DNA of 64,000 nucleotides from positions 1 through 64,000 of the forward strand of contig CALLFZ010000033.1 in assembly GCA_938010045.1 (NCBI GenBank), read 5' to 3'. Every line of letters begins with the position of its first letter. Positions within the stretch are counted from its first letter, which is position 1. The position numbers were made by a program, and so were the translations under genes. The DNA comes from an uncultured bacterium. GTDB lineage: Bacteria > Verrucomicrobiota > Kiritimatiellia > PWTM01. A model generated the notes under the pieces. That model saw only the letters and a list, made by a program, of their open reading frames with translations. It had not been told where the DNA came from and searched no databases. Positions 54,422-62,050 of this stretch are shown one piece after another.

Positions 54422-56353
54422 TCAAACCGCGTCCGGCGAGACCCGCCGGACAAGGCCGGGCGGCAGCTCCTGCAGAAAGCGGGAGGGCGAATAGAACTGC
54501 GGCGAGCGGTCGCGGCCGATCCGGACGCGCGGCACGCAGAGGAACAGAAGGTCGCGCGCGCGGGTGATCGCGACATAGAAGAGGCGCCGTTCCTCCGCGA
54601 GCGCCTCGCGGCCGCCCTCCATCATCGCGCGGCCGGAGGGAAACATGCCGTCGGCCAGCCAGATCACCAACACGACCGGCCATTCCAGCCCCTTGGCCTG
54701 GTGCACGGTGGAGAGCAGCATGCGGTCGTCCGCGTCGTGCGCATCGGGCGTCGCGGCCGCGTCCACGTTGGTGAGCAGCGCAACCTCTTCCAAAAATGCC
54801 GTGACGGTGTCGAAGCGCGCGATGTACCGCTCGAGCTCGTCAATGTCGTCGCGGCGCCGTTCGGGGTCATCGAACGTTTCCGTCAGGTGCCGCGCGTAGA
54901 CGGCCTCGGTGAAGCGGTGGATGAGTTCGGCGGGGCGCGCGAGGTCTGCCGCCGCGAACGCGCCCTCCCACGCGGTCCAGTCCGCCACGGCGGGTGCGGG
55001 CAGCGCGGCGGCCAGACGCGCGCGATCCTCGGCGACGAGCGGCGACCACCGGCCGCCGAGGTGGCGCCAAAGGGAGCGGGCGGTCGCCTCACCGACCCTC
55101 GGCAGCAACATCAAAAGCCGCGTGAACGCGAGTTCGTCCGCCGGATCGGCCGCCAGCCGCAGCGGCGCGAGCACGTCCTTGATGTGGGCTTGTTCGAAAA
55201 AGCGCACGCCGGAGACGATGCGAAACGGAAGGCCGCCGTGCTGCAGTTCGAGCTGGACCTCGAGCGCGTGGTAGTGCGAGCGGTAGAGCACCGCGATGTC
55301 GCGCCACGCGTACCCGGAGGCGTGGAGCTCCTCCGCGGTCTCGCGAACGAACCGCGCCTGCTGGCGGCCGTCGCGCAGGTTCGCGCAGAACGGTGCCAGC
55401 CCGTCCGTGCGCACCGCGCGCAGCGTTTTTTGAAACTGCTCCGGGTTGCCCGCGATGCAGGCGTTCGCCACCGCGAGAATGCCCGGCACGCTGCGGTAGT
55501 TCATCTCAAGCCGCACGACGAACGCATCCGGGTAGCGCTGAGGAAAGGAGAGAAAATTGCGGTAGTCCGCGCCGCGCCACGAATAGATGCTCTGAAAGTC
55601 ATCGCCGACAACGAGCAGGTTGCGGTGCCGCGCCGCGACCTCATCCACGAGGCGCGCCTGGGCGGGGTTCGTGTCCTGATACTCATCCACGAGCACATGA
55701 AGAAACTGATCGCGGTAGCGCTCGAGCACGTCCGGCGCCCGCGCGAAAAGTTCGAGCGCCAGCTCGAGCAGATCGTCAAAGTCCACGCCGCGGACGGCCT
55801 GTTTCGCGGCCGCGTAGTCCCGCACGGCCGCCGCGATCGTCTCGGGCGGCAGGGGTAGGTCCTCGAAGCGGCGGGGCACCGCGTCCAGCGGATCCTCGCC
55901 GCGGTTGCGCGCGAGACTGATCGCGTCGTGCAGCACCTCAACCTTCGGAAAGTGCGCATATGCGCGACGCGCTTCGGCAGTCGCGCGGCGCAGCAAGGAC
56001 TGCGCGTCGTCGTCGTCGAGGATGACGAACGAAGCGTCGAGGCCGACGCGCGGTGCGTGGCGCCGCAGCAAGCGGTGGGCAAAGTGGTGGAAGGTGCCGC
56101 CCCAGACGCCGCCGACGGCCTCGCCGACGAGGTGGCGCGCGCGGTCGAGCATCTCGCGCGCGGCGCGGTTCGTGAAGGTGAGCAGCAGGATCCGCTCCGG
56201 CGGCACGCCGCGCTCGACGAGGTGAGCCACGCGGTAGGTGAGCGTGCGGGTCTTGCCAGTGCCCGCGGCGGCGATCACGAGCACCGGTCCGTCCGGCGCG
56301 AGCGCCGCGGCGCGTTGTTCAGGGTTCAGGTCCCGGTCAAAGTCCACCGGCAT
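54422..56353 (-). CDS. UvrD/PcrA-like superfamily I DNA helicase
   Basis: 3'-5' helicase of 643 residues. Motif I AAAGTGKTRT is near 28-37, motif II VDEYQDTNP near 219-227, motif III GDDFQSIYSWRGAD near 243-256, motif IV region EMNYRS near 274, motif V HQAKGLEWPVV near 552 and motif VI YVAITRARDLL near 598. It lacks the extended C-terminal tail of UvrD/PcrA and is a short form, so the exact subgroup (Rep, UvrD, PcrA or UvrD-like) is open. The ATG at 56353 lies within the 3' end of the NUDIX gene (17-base overlap). Confidence 0.9.
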   Translation of the reverse strand: MPVDFDRDLNPEQRAAALAPDGPVLVIAAAGTGKTRTLTYRVAHLVERGVPPERILLLTFTNRAAREMLDRARHLVGEAVGGVWGGTFHHFAHRLLRRHAPRVGLDASFVILDDDDAQSLLRRATAEARRAYAHFPKVEVLHDAISLARNRGEDPLDAVPRRFEDLPLPPETIAAAVRDYAAAKQAVRGVDFDDLLELALELFARAPDVLERYRDQFLHVLVDEYQDTNPAQARLVDEVAARHRNLLVVGDDFQSIYSWRGADYRNFLSFPQRYPDAFVVRLEMNYRSVPGILAVANACIAGNPEQFQKTLRAVRTDGLAPFCANLRDGRQQARFVRETAEELHASGYAWRDIAVLYRSHYHALEVQLELQHGGLPFRIVSGVRFFEQAHIKDVLAPLRLAADPADELAFTRLLMLLPRVGEATARSLWRHLGGRWSPLVAEDRARLAAALPAPAVADWTAWEGAFAAADLARPAELIHRFTEAVYARHLTETFDDPERRRDDIDELERYIARFDTVTAFLEEVALLTNVDAAATPDAHDADDRMLLSTVHQAKGLEWPVVLVIWLADGMFPSGRAMMEGGREALAEERRLFYVAITRARDLLFLCVPRVRIGRDRSPQFYSPSRFLQELPPGLVRRVSPDAV

Positions 56354-56885
56354 CGAGCCAGCCCCGCAGCTCCGCGAGCGCCCAGGCGGCGAGGGTCTTG
56401 CCGTCGCGAATCGTGTTCTCGCGCAACGCCTGCCGCAATTCATCCGGCCGCAGCCGGAGCAGCTCCAGCTGTTCGTCGGCGTCGAGGTCGGCCGGGCGCG
56501 CCGCCTCCTCGCAGTCGGCGAGAAATAGGTCAATCCATTCGTCCGTATAGCCCGGCGAAGCGAGCACGCGGCCCAAGTGGCGGAGCCGCGTGGCGGTGCG
56601 GCCGGTTTCTTCGAGCAGTTCCCGACGGGCGGCTGCTTCGGGCGCCTCGCCGGGCTCGCGGAGGCCCGCGCAGAGTTCCACCACGACCGCCTCGACCGCC
56701 TTCCGGTACTGCCGCACGAGCAGAAAGTCGCCGTTCGGCAGCCGCGGCAGCACGGCGACCGCGGGCGCGTGCCGAACGATCTCGCGGACCGACCTCCGGC
56801 CGTCGGCGAGCTCCACATCGAGCACCTCGAGACGTACGACGCGTCCCTCGTAGATGGTGCGCGCGGTGAGCGTTGTCTCATGCAT
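56337..56885 (-). CDS. NUDIX hydrolase, ADP-ribose pyrophosphatase type
   Basis: Hydrolyses ADP-ribose or related nucleoside diphosphates; 182 residues. The Nudix box GLREPGEAPEAAARRELLEE is near 73-92 with the REL..EE core intact. The pattern VLPRLPNGDFLLVRQYR near 45-61 is typical of the ADP-ribose group. ATG at 56885 has AAAGGA upstream; the longer frame is unsupported. It is coupled to the helicase gene and divergent from the glycosyltransferase. Confidence 0.9.
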   Translation of the reverse strand: MHETTLTARTIYEGRVVRLEVLDVELADGRRSVREIVRHAPAVAVLPRLPNGDFLLVRQYRKAVEAVVVELCAGLREPGEAPEAAARRELLEETGRTATRLRHLGRVLASPGYTDEWIDLFLADCEEAARPADLDADEQLELLRLRPDELRQALRENTIRDGKTLAAWALAELRGWLDAGGL

Positions 56886-56994
56886 CGGTCGTGTCCTTTC
56901 GCGCGGTCCGATATCCCCCAATGGGCGCGCGCTGTCAAACGCGTGCGGCGGCATTGCGCGGGGCGAGGGCTCGCGGCTACGATCTCGGTCAACC

Positions 56995-58140
56995 ATGCCT
57001 CCGTTCTCCGAGGACTGGACCCGACAGCGGGTTGTGCTGGGCCACGACTGGCTGACCGGTCGGCGCGGCGGCGAGCGCGTGCTCGAGGTGCTGGCCGGCA
57101 TGTTCCCGGACGCTCCGATTCTGACGCTTCTGCACCGGCGGGAGGCGCTGCCGCCCACGCTGCGCGATCGCCGGATCATCGCTTCGCCGCTCCAACGGCT
57201 GCCCGCCATCCACCGCGGGTACCGCTGGCTGCTGCCGCTGTTCCCGGCCGCGGTCCGCGCGCTCCGGTGTCCGCGCTGTGACCTGCTGATCACGACGAGC
57301 CACTGCGCGATCAAGGCGCTCCGCCCGCCGCCCGGTGCGCGGCACCTGTGCTACTGCTTCACGCCCATGCGCTATGCGTGGACGTTCGCGGACGAGTATT
57401 TCGGCCGCCGAACGCCCCTGCGGCTGGCCGTCACGCCGGTGCTCGCCGCGCTGCGTCACTGGGACCGGACGACGGCCAGCCTCGTGGACCGCTTCGCGAC
57501 GATCAGCCGCCACGTGCGCGACCGCATCTGGGACGCGTACGAGCGCGATGCGGATATCGTGTACCCGCCCGTGCGACTCGACGTGTTCACGCCGTCCCCG
57601 TCCGCCTCGCCTCCGCGCGCCGATGAAGAACCCTATGACCTGGCGGTGGCGGCGCTGGTGCCCTACAAGCGGCTGGACCTGGCGGTGCGGGTCTGCTCGC
57701 GGCTCGGCCGACGGCTGCTCATCGTCGGCGTCGGCAGCGAGGCGGCTCGGCTACGGCGGCTCGCGGGACCCACCGTGCAGTTTCTCGGAACCGTGCCGGA
57801 CGAGACACTGCGCGAGCTCTATCGTGGATGTCGCTGTCTCATCTTCCCGGGCGAGGAGGACTTCGGACTGGCGCCGGTGGAGGCGCAGGCCTGCGGACGA
57901 CCGGTCGTCGCCTACGCGCGCGGCGGAGCGGTGGAATCGGTCGTGGACGGCGAAACCGGCGTGCTGTTCCGGCCGCAGACCGAGGAAGCGCTCGCCGCGG
58001 CGCTGGCGCGCGCCGACGCCATCGCATGGGACGGCCATCGGATTCGACGTCATGCCGAACGATTCAGCGAGAGCGCCTTCCGGGAGGCGTTGACGCGCGC
58101 GATCGAGGCGTGTCTCGAGCAACCGGAGGGCTCCCGATGA
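56995..58140 (+). CDS. GT4-family glycosyltransferase
   Basis: Retaining glycosyltransferase of GT-B fold; 381 residues. The N-terminal acceptor domain contains GHDWLTGRRGGERVLEVLAG near 16-35 and FTPMRYAWTF near 122. The donor domain has the typical pattern ALVPYKRLDLAVRVC near 219 and the E-x7-E motif region EEDFGLAPVEAQACGRPVVA near 286-305. The product may be a polysaccharide, LPS or glycolipid sugar chain. It is coupled by ATGA to folK. The start follows a GATCTCGGTCAACC leader without a clear Shine-Dalgarno. Confidence 0.88.
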   Translation: MPPFSEDWTRQRVVLGHDWLTGRRGGERVLEVLAGMFPDAPILTLLHRREALPPTLRDRRIIASPLQRLPAIHRGYRWLLPLFPAAVRALRCPRCDLLITTSHCAIKALRPPPGARHLCYCFTPMRYAWTFADEYFGRRTPLRLAVTPVLAALRHWDRTTASLVDRFATISRHVRDRIWDAYERDADIVYPPVRLDVFTPSPSASPPRADEEPYDLAVAALVPYKRLDLAVRVCSRLGRRLLIVGVGSEAARLRRLAGPTVQFLGTVPDETLRELYRGCRCLIFPGEEDFGLAPVEAQACGRPVVAYARGGAVESVVDGETGVLFRPQTEEALAAALARADAIAWDGHRIRRHAERFSESAFREALTRAIEACLEQPEGSR

Positions 58141-58658
58141 ACGCGCCGCTGCGCGAGGCCGGGTTCAGCTTGGGCTCGAACCTCGGCGACCGGCTCGCGA
58201 ACCTGCGCGCCGCGCGCACGGCGCTGGCCGGGACGCCCGGCGCCCGCCTGCTCGCCAGCGCGCCGGTCTATGAAACCGAGCCGGTCGGCGTCCGGCCCGA
58301 GCACCGTCACCTGAAGTTTTTGAACACGGTCGTCATCCTCGAAGCGCCGCTCGACGCGGACGCCTGGCTGGCGCGCATTCGCGACATCGAAACCGCCCTC
58401 GGGCGCGTTCGTGCCGCCGATCGCTACGCGCCGCGCGGCGTGGATGTGGATCTTCTCTACTGTGGCGAGCTCACGATCGAGGAACCCCATCTCACGGTGC
58501 CCCACCCGAAATGGGCCGAGCGGCGGTTTGTTCTGCAACCGCTGGCCGATGTGCGGCCGAACCTGAGGCTGCCCGGCTGCGAGGGCGTCGTGGCCGAGGC
58601 TCTCGCTGCGCTCGACGATTCGCCGGCCGATGTTCGCCGACTGCTGGAAACTTGGTGA
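58137..58658 (+). CDS. folK: HPPK: 2-amino-4-hydroxy-6-hydroxymethyldihydropteridine diphosphokinase
   Basis: Pyrophosphorylates the pterin in folate synthesis; 173 residues. SLGSNLGDRLANL near 11-23, FLNTVV near 62-67 and the signature RYAPRGVDVDLLYCG near 96-110. It overlaps the glycosyltransferase stop by ATGA and is followed 1 base later by the GH27 gene. Confidence 0.95.
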   Translation: MNAPLREAGFSLGSNLGDRLANLRAARTALAGTPGARLLASAPVYETEPVGVRPEHRHLKFLNTVVILEAPLDADAWLARIRDIETALGRVRAADRYAPRGVDVDLLYCGELTIEEPHLTVPHPKWAERRFVLQPLADVRPNLRLPGCEGVVAEALAALDDSPADVRRLLETW

Positions 58659-58659
58659 G

Positions 58660-60726
58660 ATGAGCCCTGTTCGCACGCGATGGAGGCGGAGTCGGCCCGC
58701 CGGGCGGCCCGCACGAATTGCCGCAGCGCTGGCGGTGACGATGGCCGTCCGTGCGGCAGAAACCGGCGTCGGGCTCGAGAATCTCGATCTCACGCGGATG
58801 ACGTGCGGGTGGGCCAAGCCAATGGCGAACCGCAATGTGCGCGGCGGCGAACTCCGAATCGGCGGCCGCACGTTCGATCGTGGCGTGGGCACGCACGCGG
58901 AGAGCTTGATCCGCCTCCGACTGCCGGCCGGTCCGGTTCGGCTTCGCGCGTGGGTGGGAGTGGATGACGCGGCGGGCGCGGGTCGTGGAAGCGTCGAGTT
59001 CCGCGTGTTGGGCGACGGGCGCTGTCGATGGAGCAGCGGTCTGATGCGCGGCGGCGATCCGGCCCAGCGCGTGGAGCTCGATGTGACCGGCGTGCGCGAA
59101 CTGGTGCTGCGCGTCACCGATGGTGGCGACGAAACGACCGACGATCTCGCGAACTGGGCCGATGCGGTTCTCGAAACGGCGGGCGGAGCGGTCGAGACAC
59201 TCGAGCCGATCCCGGTCGAGGCGCGCGAGATCCGCACCCCGCCGCCCGTGCCCACACCTCGGTTTCACGGTGCCGCGGTGGTCGGTGTGCGACCCGGGCG
59301 CCCGTTCCGCTCCACGATTGCGGTGCGGGGCGAGCGGCCGATCGCGCTCCACGCCGAGGGGCTGCCAGCGGGGCTGGCGCTCGATGGCGCCCGCAGGTGC
59401 ATCGAGGGGCGCGCGCCGGCCGATTCCGGCGTGTACGAGGCCACACTCATCGCCTCCAACGCGCACGGCGTGGCGCGGCGGCGGTGGCGGCTCGTCGTCG
59501 GCGAGCAGCTCGCGCTGACACCCCCGATGGGCTGGAACAGTTGGAACTGTTTCGGTGCGCGCATCTCACAGGAGCTGATCGAAGCCACCGCGCGGGCAAT
59601 GGCCGCCGAGCGGCTCCACGAGCTCGGCTGGACCTACGTGGTGATCGACGACGGCTGGCAGCGACATCCCGACAGCGACGACCCCGCGCTCGCGGGTCCC
59701 GAGCGCGATCCGCGTGGTCGCCTCCTGCCGAACCGGCGCTTCCCGGATCTGCGCGCGCTCGTGGACACGATCCGGGGCCTCGGGTTCAAGGCCGGCATCT
59801 ACTCTTCGCCCGGCCCGATCACCTGCGCGGGCCACACCGGCAGCCACGGCCGCGAGGCGGAGGACGCGGCGCAATTTGCAGACTGGGGCTTCGAGTACCT
59901 GAAATACGACTGGTGTTCCTATAGCCGCATCGCCCGCGGCACCACGCTGCCCGAGCAGATGCGCCCATACCAGCGCATGGCCGCGTTGCTCGCGCGTCAG
60001 CCGAGCGACATCGTCTTCAGCATTTGCCAATACGGCGTCGGCAACGTCTCCGCCTGGGGACGCGCCGCCGGCGGCCACCTCTGGCGCACCACTGGCGACA
60101 TCGAAGATACGTGGGAAAGCGTGCGCCGGATCGGATTCGGTCAAGCGGGGCTCGACCTCTTCGCGGGGCCCGGAGGGTGGAACGATCCCGACATGCTCGT
60201 GATCGGCCACTTGGGATGGGGCCAGCCACTCCGGCCCTCGCGCCTGACGCCCAACGAGCAGTACTTGCACATGACGCTCTGGTGCCTGCTCGCAGCGCCG
60301 CTGATGCTCGGCTGTGACATGACGCGGCTCGATGACTTCACGCGCGGCCTGATCACCAACGGCGAAGTGCTCGACGTGAACCAGGACCCGCTCGGGCGTG
60401 CGGCATCGCGGGTCGCGGTGCGCGGCCCCACACAGGTTTGGGCCCGGCCGCTCGAAGACGGCTCAGTCGCCGTGGGGCTCTTCAACCTCGACGAGGAACC
60501 TATGGAGGTCGAGGCCCGCTGGAGCGACATCGGGATCGTCGGCGCGTGGTCCGTGCGCGACCTTTGGCGCGGGCGCGACCTTGGCGCGTCGACGAACGGA
60601 TGGACGATAACCGTCGCCCGCCACGGCGCGGAGCTGCTGCGGTTGTCGCCCGCGGACGCGATCGCCTCGAATTCGCCGCCCCGCGTGCCGTGGACGTGGG
60701 AGGCCGACGCGCGCGACCGCCGTTAG
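58660..60726 (+). CDS. Secreted NPCBM-GH27 alpha-galactosidase
   Basis: 688-residue exported enzyme. Signal near 20-43 (RIAAALAVTMAVRAA), then an NPCBM/NEW2 domain (about 45-180, with IGGRTFDRGVGTHAESLIRL), an Ig/cadherin-like putative domain (about 200-285) and a GH27 barrel (about 286-640). Catalytic markers: LTPPMGWNSWN, VVIDDGWQ near 328, the nucleophile Asp in LKYDWCSY near 415 and the acid/base region RTTGDIEDTW near 476 with GWNDPDMLVIGH near 506. A C-terminal beta domain follows. Release of alpha-galactose from galactomannan, melibiose-type or host glycans. It lacks a Shine-Dalgarno, so it is probably coupled to folK translation. Confidence 0.92.
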   Translation: MSPVRTRWRRSRPAGRPARIAAALAVTMAVRAAETGVGLENLDLTRMTCGWAKPMANRNVRGGELRIGGRTFDRGVGTHAESLIRLRLPAGPVRLRAWVGVDDAAGAGRGSVEFRVLGDGRCRWSSGLMRGGDPAQRVELDVTGVRELVLRVTDGGDETTDDLANWADAVLETAGGAVETLEPIPVEAREIRTPPPVPTPRFHGAAVVGVRPGRPFRSTIAVRGERPIALHAEGLPAGLALDGARRCIEGRAPADSGVYEATLIASNAHGVARRRWRLVVGEQLALTPPMGWNSWNCFGARISQELIEATARAMAAERLHELGWTYVVIDDGWQRHPDSDDPALAGPERDPRGRLLPNRRFPDLRALVDTIRGLGFKAGIYSSPGPITCAGHTGSHGREAEDAAQFADWGFEYLKYDWCSYSRIARGTTLPEQMRPYQRMAALLARQPSDIVFSICQYGVGNVSAWGRAAGGHLWRTTGDIEDTWESVRRIGFGQAGLDLFAGPGGWNDPDMLVIGHLGWGQPLRPSRLTPNEQYLHMTLWCLLAAPLMLGCDMTRLDDFTRGLITNGEVLDVNQDPLGRAASRVAVRGPTQVWARPLEDGSVAVGLFNLDEEPMEVEARWSDIGIVGAWSVRDLWRGRDLGASTNGWTITVARHGAELLRLSPADAIASNSPPRVPWTWEADARDRR

Positions 60727-60781
60727 CGCACTGCTGATCGGGCGCGCGGAACGGAGCACCCGCGCAGGCCGCGGCGCGCGA

Positions 60782-61123
60782 TCACCCGCCGGGCCGGCTG
60801 CGGATCATGATCAGCAGCATCTTAAACCGCTCGCGCGCGCGCACTGAGTGCGGCACGCCCGCCGGCATGATCAGCAGCTCGCCCTCGCGGACGGTGTGTA
60901 CCTGGCCGCCGACCGTGAACTCGCCGGCCCCCTCGACCACCTCCACCGTCGCGTCGTACGGCGCGGTGTGTTCACTCAGTCCCTGGCCTTCGTCGAATGC
61001 GAAGACCGTCAGCGTCCCGGCGGGGTGATCGAGCAACGTCCGGCTCACCACCGCGCCCGGGCCATAGTCCACGAGCGCGGAGAGCTTCAACACTTGATTG
61101 CGAAGATCGTTGGTTGCATTCAT
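60782..61123 (-). CDS. Single-domain cupin protein
   Basis: 113-residue beta-barrel protein. The two cupin blocks are LSEHTAPYDATVEVVEGAGEF near 49-69 (metal ligands His and Glu) and LIMPAGVPHSVRA near 84-96 (His). GAGG precedes the ATG by about 7 bases. It follows the ferredoxin gene by 15 bases. Cupin-ferredoxin pairs are common next to hybrid-cluster or redox-stress genes in anaerobes; here both probably respond to the upstream Fnr/HcpR-like site. The metal and ligand are unknown. Confidence 0.88.
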   Translation of the reverse strand: MNATNDLRNQVLKLSALVDYGPGAVVSRTLLDHPAGTLTVFAFDEGQGLSEHTAPYDATVEVVEGAGEFTVGGQVHTVREGELLIMPAGVPHSVRARERFKMLLIMIRSRPGG

Positions 61124-61138
61124 CTGGCACCTCGAGTT

Positions 61139-61963
61139 TCACGCGGGGCCCGCGATCCGAACCGTCTCGAGCACGTCGCCCTCCAGCGACAACGTGACCT
61201 CGTCCAGCGCGAGATCCTCGCGCCCGCTGCACCGCACAGCCTCCTCGGCCATCGCCGTCAGTCCGCCGCAGCAGGGCACCTCCATCCGCACGACGATCGC
61301 GCGCGGTATGGATCGATCCTCGAAGATCGCGGCCAGTTTTGCCACATAGGGCTCGGTGCGGTCGAGTTTCGGGCAGGCGACAACGACGGCGCGGCCGCGC
61401 AGAAACCGCCAGTGCGTATCGGCGCTCGCGATTGGTCCGCAGGTGCTCATGATCACGAGCTCGCGGCCGCGGAAAAAGGGCGCGCCCGGCATCACGAGGT
61501 GCAGTTGCACCGGCCACTGTCGCAGTTCCGACGGGTGGATCTTCGGGGGCAACCCTGCGTCCGTGACCGGCGGCGCCGCGGCCGGCTCGGCCGGCATGCG
61601 CATGCGCGTGCCCGGGCAGCCGCTGAACGCGGGCATCGCCGCAGCGCGCGAGGCCGCCGCGGGCGCCGCCGCATGCCGTCGGGCGGCTTCGTCGAAACGC
61701 CGAATCGCCGCCTCGCCGCCGGTCGCCGCCACGTGCGCGCGCGCCGCCAGCGGGTCGTAGTCCGGCACGTCACGCTCGACGATCTTCAGTGCGCCGGTGG
61801 GACATTCGCCGATGCAGTCGCCGAACCCGTCGCAGAAGTCTTCGCGGACGAGCTTCGCCTTGCCGTTCACAATCTGCAGCGCGCCCTCGGCGCACGCCGT
61901 GACGCACTCGCCGCAGCCGTTGCAGAGGTCCTCGTGAATCTCGATCACCGTTCGTCGCGCCAT
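61139..61963 (-). CDS. 4Fe-4S ferredoxin-domain redox protein
   Basis: 274 residues. The N-terminal ferredoxin domain (about 1-62) has a complete first motif CNGCGECVTAC near 14-24. The second is C-xx-F-xx-C-xxx-C (CDGFGDCIGEC, near 44-54), missing the second Cys, as is usual in this family. An Ala-rich linker (about 90-120) leads to a C-terminal domain with CGPIASAD, ACPKLDRTEPY and a PCCGG near 232-236, which may hold a further metal site. GGGAG is 8 bases before the ATG. It heads an operon with the cupin; the partner enzyme is not in the window. Confidence 0.85.
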   Translation of the reverse strand: MARRTVIEIHEDLCNGCGECVTACAEGALQIVNGKAKLVREDFCDGFGDCIGECPTGALKIVERDVPDYDPLAARAHVAATGGEAAIRRFDEAARRHAAAPAAASRAAAMPAFSGCPGTRMRMPAEPAAAPPVTDAGLPPKIHPSELRQWPVQLHLVMPGAPFFRGRELVIMSTCGPIASADTHWRFLRGRAVVVACPKLDRTEPYVAKLAAIFEDRSIPRAIVVRMEVPCCGGLTAMAEEAVRCSGREDLALDEVTLSLEGDVLETVRIAGPA

Positions 61964-62032
61964 GTTCGGATCTCCCGTACATCGCCGGATCGCCGGCGGC
62001 AGGAAGACCGTACGCGCGGAGCCAGCGGTGCG

Positions 62033-62050
62033 CCTTGACCAAGATCAAGG
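62033..62050 (-). promoter_or_regulatory. Fnr/Crp-family (HcpR-like) operator upstream of the ferredoxin-cupin operon
   Basis: Perfect inverted repeat CCTTGA-N6-TCAAGG, reading TTGAC-CAAG-ATCAA in its core. This differs by one base from the Fnr consensus TTGAT-N4-ATCAA, and its left half equals the HcpR half-site TTGAC. Its centre is about 78 bases upstream of the ferredoxin ATG; if it acts at -41.5, transcription would start near 62000. It overlaps the last bases of the upstream glycosidase gene. Confidence 0.55.
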
